Shown: positions 7,745-16,883 of the stretch, one piece after another | Numbering within the stretch: the first letter of the stretch is position 1 | How the letters are laid out: each line of letters opens with the position of its first letter | Assembly (NCBI RefSeq): GCF_001905465.1 | Contig: NZ_LISX01000001.1 | Span: forward strand, 765,974-829,973 | Length of the DNA: 64,000 nt | Direction of reading: 5' to 3' | Source: Kitasatospora sp. CB01950 | GTDB taxonomy: Bacteria > Actinomycetota > Actinomycetes > Streptomycetales > Streptomycetaceae | The notes under the pieces: generated by a model | What the model was told of the DNA's origin: nothing | Seen by the model: the letters and a program-made list of their open reading frames with translations, nothing else | Databases searched by the model: none | Position numbers and translations under genes: made by a program

Positions 7745-9403
7745 ATGGGACATGTCGAGATCTCGCACCTGGAGTACTACCTGCCGGACGGGCGGGTGCT
7801 GTTCGACGACGCGTCCTTCCGCGTCGGTGAGGGCGCGGCCGTCGCGCTGGTCGGCGCGAACGGCGCGGGGAAGACCACGCTGCTGCGCATGATCGCGGGG
7901 GACGTGCAGCCGCACGGCGGTTCGGTGACGGTGAGCGGCGGGCTGGGCGTGATGCGCCAGTTCGTCGGCACCACGGGCCGGGAGGACGCGAAGGGCACCC
8001 CGGGCGCGCTGGCCGCCGACGCCTCGGTACGGGACCTGCTGGTCTCCGTCGCGCCGAAGCGGATCGCCGACGCCGCGCGCACGGTGGACGCCGCCGAGCT
8101 GGCGATGATCGCGCAGGACGACGAGAAGTCGCAGATGGCGTACGCGCAGGCGCTCTCCGACTGGGCGGACGCCGGCGGCTACGAGTACGAGGCCGACTGG
8201 GACGTCTGCACGACGGCGGCGCTCGGCATGCCGTTCGAGCGGGCGCAGTGGCGGGGCCTGAACACGCTGTCCGGCGGCGAGCAGAAGCGGCTGGTGCTGG
8301 AGGCGCTGCTGCGCGGTCCGGACGAGGTGCTGCTGCTGGACGAGCCGGACAACTACCTGGACGTGCCGGGCAAGCGCTGGCTGGAGGAGGCCATCCGGGC
8401 CACCGGCAAGACGGTGCTGTACATCTCGCACGACCGTGAGCTGCTCTCCCGTACCGCCGAGAAGATCATCGCGGTGGAGTCCGGCGCGGCCGGCTCCAGC
8501 GTCTGGGTGCACGGTGGCGGCTTCGACACCTTCCACGAGGCGCGCAAGGCCCGCTTCGAGCGCTTCGAGGAGCTGCGCCGTCGCTGGGACGAGGAGCACG
8601 CCAAGCTGAAGAAGCTGGTGCTCACGCTGCGGCAGGCGGCGGCGGTCAGCCACGAGATGGCGTCCCGGTACGCGGCCGCGCAGACCAGGCTGAAGAAGTT
8701 CGAGGACGCCGGCCCGCCGGAGGCCCCGCCGCGCGAGCAGTCGATCAGCATGCGGCTGAAGGGCGGGCGTACCGGCGTGCGGGCGTTCACCATGCAGGGC
8801 CTGGAGCTCAAGGGCCTGATGAAGCCGTTCGACCTGGAGGTCTTCTACGGCGAGCGGGTCGGGGTGCTGGGCTCGAACGGCTCCGGCAAGTCGCACTTCC
8901 TGCGGCTGCTGGCCGGCGACGAGTCGGTGCAGCACGGCGGCACGTGGAAGCTCGGCGCCCGGGTGGTGCCGGGGCACTTCCGGCAGACCCACGCCCATCC
9001 GGAGCTGCTGGGCCGGACGGTGCGGTCGATCGTCGAGGAGGAGCACGCGCTGTCCCGGGGCGCCGCGATGTCGGCGCTGCGCCGGTACGAGCTGGACCGG
9101 CAGGAGGAGCAGAAGTTCGAGTCGCTGTCCGGCGGGCAGCAGGCCCGGCTGATGATCCTCAAGCTGGAGCTGTCCGGTGTGACGGCGCTGCTGCTGGACG
9201 AGCCGACCGACAACCTGGACCTGGAGAGCGCGGAGGCGCTGCAGCAGGGCCTGGAGGCGTTCGACGGCACGGTGCTGTGCGTGACGCACGACCGCTGGTT
9301 CGCGCGGACCTTCGACCGCTTCCTGGTGTTCGGCTCGGACGGCCGGGTGTACGAGTCGCCGGAGCCGGTCTGGGACGAGGCCCGGGTGGCCCGCGACCGC
9401 TGA
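7745..9403 (+). CDS. ABC-F family ATPase (translation-associated)
   Basis: Soluble protein with two nucleotide-binding domains and no membrane segments, 552 residues. NBD1 has Walker A GANGAGKTTLLR, signature LSGGEQKRL and Walker B VLLLDEPDNYLD. NBD2 has GSNGSGKSHFLRLL, LSGGQQARLM and ALLLDEPTDNLD. A charged coiled-coil-like linker (about 260-320, with HEARKARFERFEELRRRWDEEHAKLKKL) joins them. ABC-F proteins bind the ribosome E site and rescue or adjust stalled complexes; some give antibiotic resistance. Which role applies here cannot be told. ATG 7745 (MGHVEISHLEYYL) was chosen because the upstream TTG overlaps the probable promoter. Confidence 0.9.
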   Translation: MGHVEISHLEYYLPDGRVLFDDASFRVGEGAAVALVGANGAGKTTLLRMIAGDVQPHGGSVTVSGGLGVMRQFVGTTGREDAKGTPGALAADASVRDLLVSVAPKRIADAARTVDAAELAMIAQDDEKSQMAYAQALSDWADAGGYEYEADWDVCTTAALGMPFERAQWRGLNTLSGGEQKRLVLEALLRGPDEVLLLDEPDNYLDVPGKRWLEEAIRATGKTVLYISHDRELLSRTAEKIIAVESGAAGSSVWVHGGGFDTFHEARKARFERFEELRRRWDEEHAKLKKLVLTLRQAAAVSHEMASRYAAAQTRLKKFEDAGPPEAPPREQSISMRLKGGRTGVRAFTMQGLELKGLMKPFDLEVFYGERVGVLGSNGSGKSHFLRLLAGDESVQHGGTWKLGARVVPGHFRQTHAHPELLGRTVRSIVEEEHALSRGAAMSALRRYELDRQEEQKFESLSGGQQARLMILKLELSGVTALLLDEPTDNLDLESAEALQQGLEAFDGTVLCVTHDRWFARTFDRFLVFGSDGRVYESPEPVWDEARVARDR

Positions 9404-9408
9404 GCTCG

Positions 9409-9442
9409 CCGGGCCGGTTTGGAGTCAGCGCCCCCGGCCCGG
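9409..9442 (+). terminator. Terminator after ABC-F gene
   Basis: Nine-base arms CCGGGCCGG (9409-9417) and CCGGCCCGG (9434-9442) lie directly after the stop codon and are followed by the T/G-rich stretch TATTGTTGG. The remaining 180 bases to rplM contain its promoter and leader, in which no confident -35/-10 pair was identified. Confidence 0.55.
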
Positions 9443-9626
9443 TATTGTTGGCTGCTGTTGTGCGTATTGGCTCGCTCTATCTCACGTGAGAGGTCGGTAC
9501 GCCGGAGACACCACAGGCCGAACTCCAGCGGCCAACGCCCGAATTGCGTCCGGGACGGTCGGCTGGAGGCCCCAGGTCTGTGTGCTCCTGTCAGGACCCA
9601 CTCACTGAAAAGCGAAGGCTACGACC

Positions 9627-10070
9627 GTGCGTACGTACAGCCCCAAGCCCGGCGACGTCCAGCGTCAGTGGCACGTCATCGACGCGACCGACGTCGTGCT
9701 CGGCCGCCTGGCCTCCCAGGCCGCCAACCTCCTGCGGGGCAAGCACAAGGCGATCTACGCGCCGCACGTTGACACTGGTGACTTCGTCATCATCATCAAC
9801 GCCGACAAGGTGCACCTCTCGGGCAACAAGAAGACCCAGAAGCTCGCCTACCGTCACAGCGGCTTCCCGGGCGGTCTCCGCTCGGTCCGTTACGACGACC
9901 TGCTGGCGAACAACCCGGAGAAGGCCGTCGAGAAGGCCATCAAGGGCATGGTCCCGAAGAACACCCTCGGCCGCCAGATGCTCTCGAAGCTGAAGGTCTA
10001 CTCGGGCGACCAGCACCCGCACGCTGCGCAGCAGCCGGTGCCGTTCGAGATCTCCCAGGTCGCGCAGTAA
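9627..10070 (+). CDS. rplM: 50S ribosomal protein L13
   Basis: Early-assembly 50S protein of 147 residues ([41 protein letters not shown]...). It contains the conserved [18 protein letters not shown] and [12 protein letters not shown] stretches, full length for the family. The GTG start at 9627 has GAAGG eight bases upstream. It is followed after 47 bases by rpsI, the universal L13-S9 pair. Confidence 0.97.
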   Translation: MRTYSPKPGDVQRQWHVIDATDVVLGRLASQAANLLRGKHKAIYAPHVDTGDFVIIINADKVHLSGNKKTQKLAYRHSGFPGGLRSVRYDDLLANNPEKAVEKAIKGMVPKNTLGRQMLSKLKVYSGDQHPHAAQQPVPFEISQVAQ

Positions 10071-10117
10071 TTCCGGCCACCCACACCCCAACTGACGTAG
10101 AAGAGCTGAGGAACACC

Positions 10118-10624
10118 GTGGCCGAGACTGCCATCGAGAGCACCCTCGAGGTCGAATTCGACGACGAGAACGTCGACGAGTACACCTCCGAGTCCGAGTA
10201 CACCACCGAGTCGCTGGCCGGCCGCTTCGGCGAAGCCGTCCCCGGCGCCGGCCTCGGCCGCCGCAAGGAGGCGATCGCCCGCGTGCGCATCGTCCCCGGC
10301 ACCGGCGTGTGGAAGATCAACGGTCGCACCCTGGAGAACTACTTCCCCAACAAGGTGCACCAGCAGACCGTGAACGAGCCCTTCAAGCTCCTGGAGCTGG
10401 ACGGCCGTTACGACGTCATCGCCCGCATCTCGGGTGGCGGCGTCTCCGGTCAGGCCTACGCGCTGCGCCTCGGCGTTGCCCGTGCGCTGAACGAGGCGGA
10501 CGTGGACAACAACCGCGGCCCGCTGAAGAAGGCCGGCTTCCTGACCCGTGACGCCCGCGCCGTCGAGCGCAAGAAGGCCGGTCTGAAGAAGGCCCGCAAG
10601 GCGCCGCAGTACAGCAAGCGCTAA
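10118..10624 (+). CDS. rpsI: 30S ribosomal protein S9
   Basis: 30S head protein whose C-terminal tail reaches the P-site tRNA. The 168-residue product has a lineage-specific acidic N-terminal extension (about 40 residues rich in Glu/Asp/Thr) before the core [24 protein letters not shown]. It ends in the essential basic tail RKAPQYSKR. The GTG start at 10118 follows GAGGAA. A strong terminator lies 22 bases after the stop. Confidence 0.97.
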   Translation: MAETAIESTLEVEFDDENVDEYTSESEYTTESLAGRFGEAVPGAGLGRRKEAIARVRIVPGTGVWKINGRTLENYFPNKVHQQTVNEPFKLLELDGRYDVIARISGGGVSGQAYALRLGVARALNEADVDNNRGPLKKAGFLTRDARAVERKKAGLKKARKAPQYSKR

Positions 10625-10646
10625 TCGCACCCTGCATGCGATCCTC

Positions 10647-10675
10647 GCCCCGGAGCACACTTCGTGCTCCGGGGC
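10647..10675 (+). terminator. Strong terminator after rpsI
   Basis: Perfect 12-base arms GCCCCGGAGCAC (10647-10658) and GTGCTCCGGGGC (10664-10675) enclose the loop ACTTC and are followed by GTTGT. It clearly ends the rplM-rpsI operon. Confidence 0.8.
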
Positions 10676-10761
10676 GTTGTGCCTCCCGGACTCGTGCGGG
10701 GTCCGCGGGGGCTGGTACCAACCGAGCCGACAGGCGCTGACAGGACGGGACGAACGCGAAC

Positions 10762-12126
10762 ATGGCACGACTCTTCGGTACGGACGGGGTGCGCGGGGTG
10801 GCCAATGTGGGCCTCACTGCGGAACTGGCGCTCGGCCTGTCAGTGGCCGCCGCCCATGTGCTCGGGGACGCGAACGCGTTCGAGGGGCACCGGCCGGTCG
10901 CCGTGGTCGGCCGTGACCCCCGCGCGTCCGGAGAGTTCCTGGAGGCCGCGGTGATCGCCGGCCTGGCCAGCGCCGGCGTGGACGTGCTGCGGGTCGGCGT
11001 GCTGCCCACCCCGGCGGTGGCGTACCTGACCGGCGCGCTCGGCGCGGACTTCGGCGTGATGCTGTCCGCCAGCCACAACGCGATGCCGGACAACGGCATC
11101 AAGTTCCTCGCCCGCGGCGGCCACAAGCTGGACGACGCGATCGAGGACGCGATCGAGGCGCACTACCGCCGCTACGGCGTCGGCGACGAGACCTGGGCGC
11201 GGCCGACCGGCGCCGCGGTGGGCCGGGTCCGCAGCTACAACGAGGGCTTCGACCGGTACGTGGCGCACCTGGTCGCGGTGCTGCCGAACCGGCTGGACGG
11301 CGTGAAGGTCGTCATCGACGGCGCGCACGGCGCGGCCGCCCGGGTCGCCCCGGAGGCGTTCGCCCGGGCCGGCGCCGAGGTGGTGTACACCCTGGGCACC
11401 GAGCCGACCGGCCTGAACATCAACGACGGCGTCGGCTCCACCCACCTGGACAAGCTGCGCGTCGCGATGCAGGAGCACAAGGCCGACCTGGGCATCGCCC
11501 TGGACGGCGACGCGGACCGCTGCCTGGCCGCCGACGCCGAGGGCAACGAGGTCGACGGCGACCAGATCCTGGCGATCCTCGCGGTGGCCATGAAGGAAGC
11601 GGGCACGCTGCGCCGCAACACCGCGGTGGCGACCGTGATGTCGAACCTGGGCTTCAAGCTGGCGATGGAGCGCGAGGGCATCGAGCTGGTGCAGACCGCG
11701 GTCGGCGACCGGTACGTGCTGGAGGAGATGAAGCAGCACGGCTTCGCGCTCGGCGGCGAGCAGTCCGGCCACGTGATCCTGCTCGACCACGCCACCACCG
11801 GCGACGGCACCCTGACCGGTCTGATGCTCGGCGCCCGGCTGGCCGCCACCAAGCAGCCGCTGGCAGACCTCGCCACCGTGATGACCCGGCTGCCGCAGGT
11901 GCTGATCAACGTCAAGGGCGTCGACAAGGACCGGGTCGAGTCCTGCGCCGAACTGCAGGCCGCGGTCGCCGGGGCGGAGGCCGAACTCGGCACCACCGGG
12001 CGGGTGCTGCTGCGCAAGTCGGGCACCGAGCCGCTGGTCAGGGTGATGGTCGAGGCGGTCGGCCACGAGCAGGCCCAGGAGGTCTGCGAGCGCCTTGCCG
12101 AATCGGTTCGCCTGCACCTGGGCTGA
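10762..12126 (+). CDS. glmM: Phosphoglucosamine mutase
   Basis: Converts glucosamine-6-phosphate to glucosamine-1-phosphate on the path to UDP-GlcNAc. The 454-residue product starts [15 protein letters not shown]. It has the phosphoserine loop [16 protein letters not shown] (Ser of SASHN is phosphorylated), the metal loop DGDADRCL, and the sugar-binding GGEQSGHVI and phosphate-binding [12 protein letters not shown] motifs. Its position after rplM-rpsI is typical of actinobacteria. Here glmM and glmS are separated by a polysaccharide locus that would use UDP-amino sugars or related precursors (inference). Confidence 0.96.
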   Translation: MARLFGTDGVRGVANVGLTAELALGLSVAAAHVLGDANAFEGHRPVAVVGRDPRASGEFLEAAVIAGLASAGVDVLRVGVLPTPAVAYLTGALGADFGVMLSASHNAMPDNGIKFLARGGHKLDDAIEDAIEAHYRRYGVGDETWARPTGAAVGRVRSYNEGFDRYVAHLVAVLPNRLDGVKVVIDGAHGAAARVAPEAFARAGAEVVYTLGTEPTGLNINDGVGSTHLDKLRVAMQEHKADLGIALDGDADRCLAADAEGNEVDGDQILAILAVAMKEAGTLRRNTAVATVMSNLGFKLAMEREGIELVQTAVGDRYVLEEMKQHGFALGGEQSGHVILLDHATTGDGTLTGLMLGARLAATKQPLADLATVMTRLPQVLINVKGVDKDRVESCAELQAAVAGAEAELGTTGRVLLRKSGTEPLVRVMVEAVGHEQAQEVCERLAESVRLHLG

Positions 12127-12252
12127 CGGTTCGTCGGCTCCGGCTTTGATGTCGGATCAACAACGCTTTACCCGTGCCCCGGACAGGCTGTCGAGGCACG
12201 GAGCACTACCGATAGCATGCGGGACTGTGATCGAAGCGTGGAGGGGGCGTTG

Positions 12253-13383
12253 ATGTCCGAGGACCAGCAGCAGCCGCAGCCGCCGGCATCGGGGCCGGGG
12301 GTCCCGCCGCAGCAGGGCATGCCGGGAGCGCAGGGCGCGCCGCAGCCCGCGTACGGCTACCCGCAGCAGGCGCCGCCGCCCGGTTACCCGCAGCCGCAGC
12401 AGGCGCCGCCGCCGGGTTACCCGCAGCAGGCGCCGCCGCCGGGTTACCCGCAGCAGCCGGGGCCGGGCTACCCGCCGCCGCAGGGCGGCGGGTACGCCTA
12501 CCCGCCGCCGTCGCCGCAGGCGTACGGCCAGGGCCACCAGATGCCCGGCCAGCAGCCGTACGAAGGCCGCTACGGCGCCTCGACGTTCCAGGGTGACGCG
12601 GAGGCGCCGGACTGGTCGGCGATGGCCAGCCAGCACGATGACGAGCGGCGCAAGCGCAAGCGCAACATGGTGGTGCTCAGCGCGGTGGGCGGCCTGCTGG
12701 TGGTCGGCGGCATCGTCGCCGGCGCGGTGCTGCTCACTTCGCAGGACAAGCCGGCCGACCCGATCGTGGCCGGCCCGTCCGCGAGCACCTCGGGGTCGGC
12801 GTCGCCGTCGGCGTCGAGCTCCTCCTCGGCCAACGGCGGGAAGCCGACGACGGCCGAGGGCGCGCTCAGCAAGGGCTCCACCGACAAGGCGCCGATCTCG
12901 CTGGACTCGCTGTTCCCGAACAACACCCTGACCGTCGACGGCCAGGTGCTGACCAAGGTCGCGACCGAGCACGGCGACCAGTGCGCGTCCGGCACCGTCA
13001 ACGGCCTGGGCAAGGTGCTGGAAGCGCAGAACTGCAAGGACATCTACCTGGCGACCTACCAGTCCGACAAGGCGGCGGTGACGGTCGGCGTCGTGGTGTT
13101 CGACTCGAAGAACGCGGCCGACACGGCGCAGGCCAAGGTGGTCGGCAACATCAAGCCGCTGCGGTCCGACAAGGGTCCGCGGTTCTGCCCGGACCTGAGC
13201 CAGTGCTCGTTCTCGAACAAGGCCTTCGGCCGGTACATGGTCTTCACCACGGCGGGCAACGCCGACATGACCCCGGTGACCGACGGCACTCCCGCGACCA
13301 AGTCGGCCGCGGCGGGTGTGTCGAAGCAGGCGTTGGACGACCTGAAGGCCCGTGGCCAGGCCGCCCTGACGAATGCCGGGTAG
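12253..13383 (+). CDS. Pro/Gly/Tyr-rich membrane-anchored protein of unknown function
   Basis: I do not recognise a named family. The 376-residue product has a cytoplasmic low-complexity N-terminus (1-110) with repeated QQAPPPGYP units, a basic stop-transfer RRKRKR, and one membrane segment (about 138-162). A Ser-rich linker and an exported C-terminal domain (about 195-376) with four cysteines follow. Pro/Gly/Tyr-rich tails of this kind often organise membrane assemblies in actinomycetes, but no function is assigned. ATG 12253 has a GGAGGGGG ribosome-binding site. It precedes a GH26-like gene by 19 bases and may be co-transcribed with the polysaccharide genes. Confidence 0.8.
   Translation: MSEDQQQPQPPASGPGVPPQQGMPGAQGAPQPAYGYPQQAPPPGYPQPQQAPPPGYPQQAPPPGYPQQPGPGYPPPQGGGYAYPPPSPQAYGQGHQMPGQQPYEGRYGASTFQGDAEAPDWSAMASQHDDERRKRKRNMVVLSAVGGLLVVGGIVAGAVLLTSQDKPADPIVAGPSASTSGSASPSASSSSSANGGKPTTAEGALSKGSTDKAPISLDSLFPNNTLTVDGQVLTKVATEHGDQCASGTVNGLGKVLEAQNCKDIYLATYQSDKAAVTVGVVVFDSKNAADTAQAKVVGNIKPLRSDKGPRFCPDLSQCSFSNKAFGRYMVFTTAGNADMTPVTDGTPATKSAAAGVSKQALDDLKARGQAALTNAG
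12364..12450 (+). repeat. Three tandem 27-base coding repeats
   Basis: Copies at 12364-12390, 12397-12423 and 12424-12450 encode QQAPPPGYP within the Pro-rich protein. They are nearly identical at the DNA level, which suggests recent expansion by slippage; copy number may vary between strains. Confidence 0.85.
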
Positions 13384-13402
13384 CCGTCCGGGGAGTGACC
13401 GC

Positions 13403-14548
13403 ATGCTGCCGCACCGGCCGTGGCCGGCGCGGCTGCATGCGTTTCTGATAGCCCGGCTGTGGCGGAACTTCCCGCCGCTGGGCCGGGTGGCCCTGGCGGT
13501 CGTCCTGGTGCTGGGCTGCACCGCGCTGCTGCTGAACAACGGCTCGCCGGGCGGGGCGTCCGCGTCGACCACCGCGTCCGCCGACCCGACCGGCCCGGGC
13601 AGCGCGGGCACGCCGTCCCAGGAGTCCTCCGACGTGCCGTCGGAGCAGCCCGGCACCCGGGCTCGGCGGGATCAACTGCTCAGCCCGCAGGGGAAGTTGT
13701 TCGGGATAGCCACGCCGAGCGCGCCGGATGCCGAAGAGGCCGCGGACCTGGCGCAGACGGTGGGGGTGCGGCCGACCGTCCAGGAGTACTTCCTGAAGTG
13801 GAACCAGGAGTTCGACCAGGCCGCGTTCGACGAGGCGTACCGGCTCGGCGGGGTGCCGCTGCTCACCTGGGAGCCGTGGGCCGGCGGTGACAAGGCGGTC
13901 GACCAGCCGCAGTTCGCGTTGCGGAAGATCGCCTCGGGGGAGCTCGACGACTACATCAAGCGCTTCGCCAAGGCCGTGAAGAAGACCGGCCGCCCGGTGG
14001 TGCTTCGCTTCGCGCACGAGATGAACGAGCCCTGGTACACCTGGTCGGAGGACCGCAACGGCAATCGGCGGGGCGACTACATCGCGGCCTGGCGGCACGT
14101 CCACGACGTGTTCGAGTGGCAGGAGGTCACCAATGTGATCTGGTTCTGGTGCCCGGACCTGCAGAGCCCCGACAAGTCCCCGCTGTCGCGCTACTTCCCG
14201 GGTGACGACTACGTCGACTGGATCGGGACGGAGGCGTACAGCACGGGCGGCGAGACCACCGCCGAACAGCTGCTGGGCCCCACCTACCGGGAGTTGACGG
14301 CGCTGTCGGACAAGCCGCTGTTCATCGGCGAGGCCGGGGTGCGGCCGTCGGGCGTCAAGGCGACGCTGATCAAGGACTTCTTCTCCTGGGTGTCGGCGCA
14401 CCCGCGGGTCATCGGGTTCGTCTGGTTCCAGTTCTCCGACACCGACGGCTCCCGCTACGACTGGCGGTTCACCACCTCGGCGGACGCGCAGCAGGCCTTC
14501 CGCCAGGGCCTGTCCTCGCTCCAACTGGTTCCGGGGCCGATGCGCTGA
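13403..14548 (+). CDS. Membrane-anchored GH26-like glycoside hydrolase (copy A)
   Basis: A 381-residue protein with a short cytoplasmic N-terminus, one membrane anchor (about 28-47), a Ser/Thr/Pro linker (50-90) and an extracellular TIM-barrel-like domain. GH26-type residues are visible: RFAHEMNEPWY with the candidate acid/base Glu206, and FIGEAG with the candidate nucleophile Glu310. YVDWIGTEAY and FVWFQFSD fit late barrel strands. GH26 members cleave beta-mannans or related beta-glucans; the substrate here is unknown. ATG 13403 was chosen because GGGGAG precedes it; an ATG at 13373 would overlap the upstream gene. It is paralogous to the gene at 16884-18077. Confidence 0.8.
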   Translation: MLPHRPWPARLHAFLIARLWRNFPPLGRVALAVVLVLGCTALLLNNGSPGGASASTTASADPTGPGSAGTPSQESSDVPSEQPGTRARRDQLLSPQGKLFGIATPSAPDAEEAADLAQTVGVRPTVQEYFLKWNQEFDQAAFDEAYRLGGVPLLTWEPWAGGDKAVDQPQFALRKIASGELDDYIKRFAKAVKKTGRPVVLRFAHEMNEPWYTWSEDRNGNRRGDYIAAWRHVHDVFEWQEVTNVIWFWCPDLQSPDKSPLSRYFPGDDYVDWIGTEAYSTGGETTAEQLLGPTYRELTALSDKPLFIGEAGVRPSGVKATLIKDFFSWVSAHPRVIGFVWFQFSDTDGSRYDWRFTTSADAQQAFRQGLSSLQLVPGPMR

Positions 14549-14684
14549 CGGGTCGTGCTGGGGCCGGGATACGCATCGTGCACGGCGCACCCATATGATC
14601 TGGACCCAATCGGTCGTCAGTGGAGTGCTTTCGGCGGCTCGGCGAAGTGCTTCGTTCGAGAACCGGGGGAAAGAAAGAGGGTTC

Positions 14685-16820
14685 ATGAGCAGTCACCACC
14701 AGCCCGGCCGTGGGGACCTCGCGACGGCGACACGGGAGGCACCGGCCCCGGGCGGGGGGCGAAGAGCGTCCAGGCGCAAGGAACGCGGGAGCAGCGCGTT
14801 CCGCCCGGACATCGAGGGTCTGCGGGCCATTGCGGTTCTCCTGGTGCTGGCTTTCCACGCGGCGCCGAAGCTGCTGCCGGGCGGTTTTGTCGGAGTCGAC
14901 GTTTTCTTCGTCATCTCCGGATTCCTCATCACCTCGCTGCTGGTGCACGAGATAAACAAGAACGGGCGCCTCTCGCTGGCCGGGTTCTACGCCCGCCGGG
15001 CGAAGCGGCTGCTGCCCGCCGCCTGCCTCACCCTGCTGGCGGCGGCGGGGCTCACCTACGTCTTCCTGCCGATCACGCAGCGCTCCGTCTTCGGCGGCGA
15101 CATCCTGGCCGCGGCGCTGTACTTCGTGAACTGGCGGCTGGCGGACCGTTCGGTCGACTATCTGGCCGCGGACGTCATGCCCTCGCCCGTCCAGCACTTC
15201 TGGTCGCTGGCGGTGGAGGAGCAGTTCTACCTGGTCTGGCCGGTGCTGATCGTGCTGGCGCTGTGGATCGCCCCGAAGATCCGGGTCGCGCTGCCCCGGC
15301 TGCTGGCCGTCGTGATCTCGCTGGTGGCGGCGGTCTCGCTGTTCTACTCGGTGGTCCACACCGCGAACTCGCCGGAGGCGGCGTTCTTCGTCACCCCGAC
15401 CCGCTTCTGGGAGCTGGCCGTCGGCGCGATCGTCGCGCTGGCCCTGCCGCACCTGGACGTGTTCCTGGGCGGCACCCGCGCGGTGATCAGCACGCTCGGC
15501 GTGCTGATGATCCTGGGCGGCGGGTACTTCATCGACGGCACCTTCGCCTGGCCCGGGTACTGGGCGCTGCTGCCGACGCTGGGCGCGGCCGCCGTGCTGG
15601 CCGGCGGGGTCGGCGGTCCGGCCGGCGCCGGGCGGCTGCTGGCCCTCAAGCCGCTGGTGTGGGTCGGCGGGATCAGCTACTCGCTGTACCTGTGGCACTG
15701 GCCGCTGCTGGTCGCCGCGCAGGCCGAGTGGGGCACCGGGACGAAGGTCGGCGTCGCCGCGGTGGCGGTGTCCGTCCTCCCGGCGTGGCTGTCGCACAAG
15801 CTGGTCGAGAACCCGATCCGGTTCTCCACGGCGTTCGCCCGGCCGTTCAAGGCGGCCTGGGCGGTCGGTCTGCCGTTCACCGCGGTCGCCGTCGCCTGCG
15901 GCGTGCTGCTGGCCTTCATCGGCGCGGGCTCCGACGACAAGGGCGGCCCGGTGGCCGGCGCCGCGATGCTGAACGGGATGAACTCCCAGCAGCAGGGCGA
16001 CCTGTGGAAGACCAACCGGTACCCGACCGTCCGGCCCGACCCGCTGAAGGCGCTCGCGGACATCCCGGAGGCCTATCCGAAGAAGTGCCAGGCCAACCAG
16101 GACACCCCCAACGTGGCGAGCTGCGACTTCGGCGACACCTCGGCCCCGACGGTGGTCGTGATGGCCGGCGACTCGAAGATGCTGCAGTGGGAGCCGGCCC
16201 TCGACGCCATCGGCAAGGAACACGGCATCCACATCGTCACCGTGACCAAGTCCAGCTGCGCGTTCTCCGACAGCGTCACGGTGCTGAACGACCGCGCGTA
16301 CAAGAGCTGCGCGGACTGGAACAAGAACGCGATGGCCAAGATTCTGGAGCTGCACCCGGCGATGGTGCTGACCTCGCAGAACTCGGCCCGCGCGCTGTCC
16401 GACCCGGCGGGCGCCGGCGAGGGCGAGATCCCGCCGATGCGGGACGGCCTGGAGCGCCACTGGACCACGCTGCAGAAGGCCGGCATCCCGGTGACGGTGG
16501 TGCTGAACAACGTCAACGGCGTGCCCTCGCCGGTCTACGAGTGCGTGGCCAAGAACAGGTCGAAGCTCTCCAAGTGCGCGTTCGACTCGAACTACGAGAC
16601 CGCGGACCTGCAGACCGAACTGGCCAAGAAGCTCAACCTGGGCGTCATCGACCTCAACCCGATGATCTGCCCGGGCGGCAAGTGCCCGGCGGTGATCGGC
16701 TCGGCCCTGGTCTACCGCGACGGCTCGCACATCACCGCGACCTACGTGAAGACCCTGGTCCCGGCCCTCCAGGACCAGCTGAAGCGGGAGTTCGAGCGCA
16801 ACAGGCTCACCTGGAAGTAG
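14685..16820 (+). CDS. OafA/YrhL-type acyltransferase with C-terminal SGNH domain
   Basis: A 711-residue two-part envelope enzyme. The N-terminal acyltransferase-3 domain (about 38-415) has RPDIEGLRAIAVLLVLAFHA with His58, FVGVDVFFVISGFLIT and about ten membrane helices. The C-terminal extracytoplasmic SGNH-hydrolase-like domain carries a GDS block (VVVMAGDSK, Ser497) and a late DGSH block near residue 680. Such fusions move acetyl groups across the membrane and onto cell-surface glycans. It is placed between two GH26-like genes and convergent to a polysaccharide synthase, so O-acylation of that polymer is likely (inference). ATG 14685 follows AGAGG. Confidence 0.87.
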   Translation: MSSHHQPGRGDLATATREAPAPGGGRRASRRKERGSSAFRPDIEGLRAIAVLLVLAFHAAPKLLPGGFVGVDVFFVISGFLITSLLVHEINKNGRLSLAGFYARRAKRLLPAACLTLLAAAGLTYVFLPITQRSVFGGDILAAALYFVNWRLADRSVDYLAADVMPSPVQHFWSLAVEEQFYLVWPVLIVLALWIAPKIRVALPRLLAVVISLVAAVSLFYSVVHTANSPEAAFFVTPTRFWELAVGAIVALALPHLDVFLGGTRAVISTLGVLMILGGGYFIDGTFAWPGYWALLPTLGAAAVLAGGVGGPAGAGRLLALKPLVWVGGISYSLYLWHWPLLVAAQAEWGTGTKVGVAAVAVSVLPAWLSHKLVENPIRFSTAFARPFKAAWAVGLPFTAVAVACGVLLAFIGAGSDDKGGPVAGAAMLNGMNSQQQGDLWKTNRYPTVRPDPLKALADIPEAYPKKCQANQDTPNVASCDFGDTSAPTVVVMAGDSKMLQWEPALDAIGKEHGIHIVTVTKSSCAFSDSVTVLNDRAYKSCADWNKNAMAKILELHPAMVLTSQNSARALSDPAGAGEGEIPPMRDGLERHWTTLQKAGIPVTVVLNNVNGVPSPVYECVAKNRSKLSKCAFDSNYETADLQTELAKKLNLGVIDLNPMICPGGKCPAVIGSALVYRDGSHITATYVKTLVPALQDQLKREFERNRLTWK

Positions 16821-16834
16821 CAGGCGGCGGTACG

Positions 16835-16872
16835 CGAACGGGCCCGGAGGCGATGTCCTCCGGGCCCGTTCG
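16835..16872. terminator. Bidirectional terminator between convergent genes
   Basis: Perfect 16-base arms CGAACGGGCCCGGAGG (16835-16850) and CCTCCGGGCCCGTTCG (16857-16872) close a 6-base loop. It lies between the acyltransferase stop and the convergent GH26-like stop and would serve both strands. Confidence 0.85.
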
Positions 16873-16883
16873 GCGTTGCTGCG

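Noticed and set aside
12364..12450. Tandem repeats as a CRISPR array
   Set aside because: Only three 27-base copies with almost no spacers, in frame within a coding region and encoding a Pro-rich peptide.
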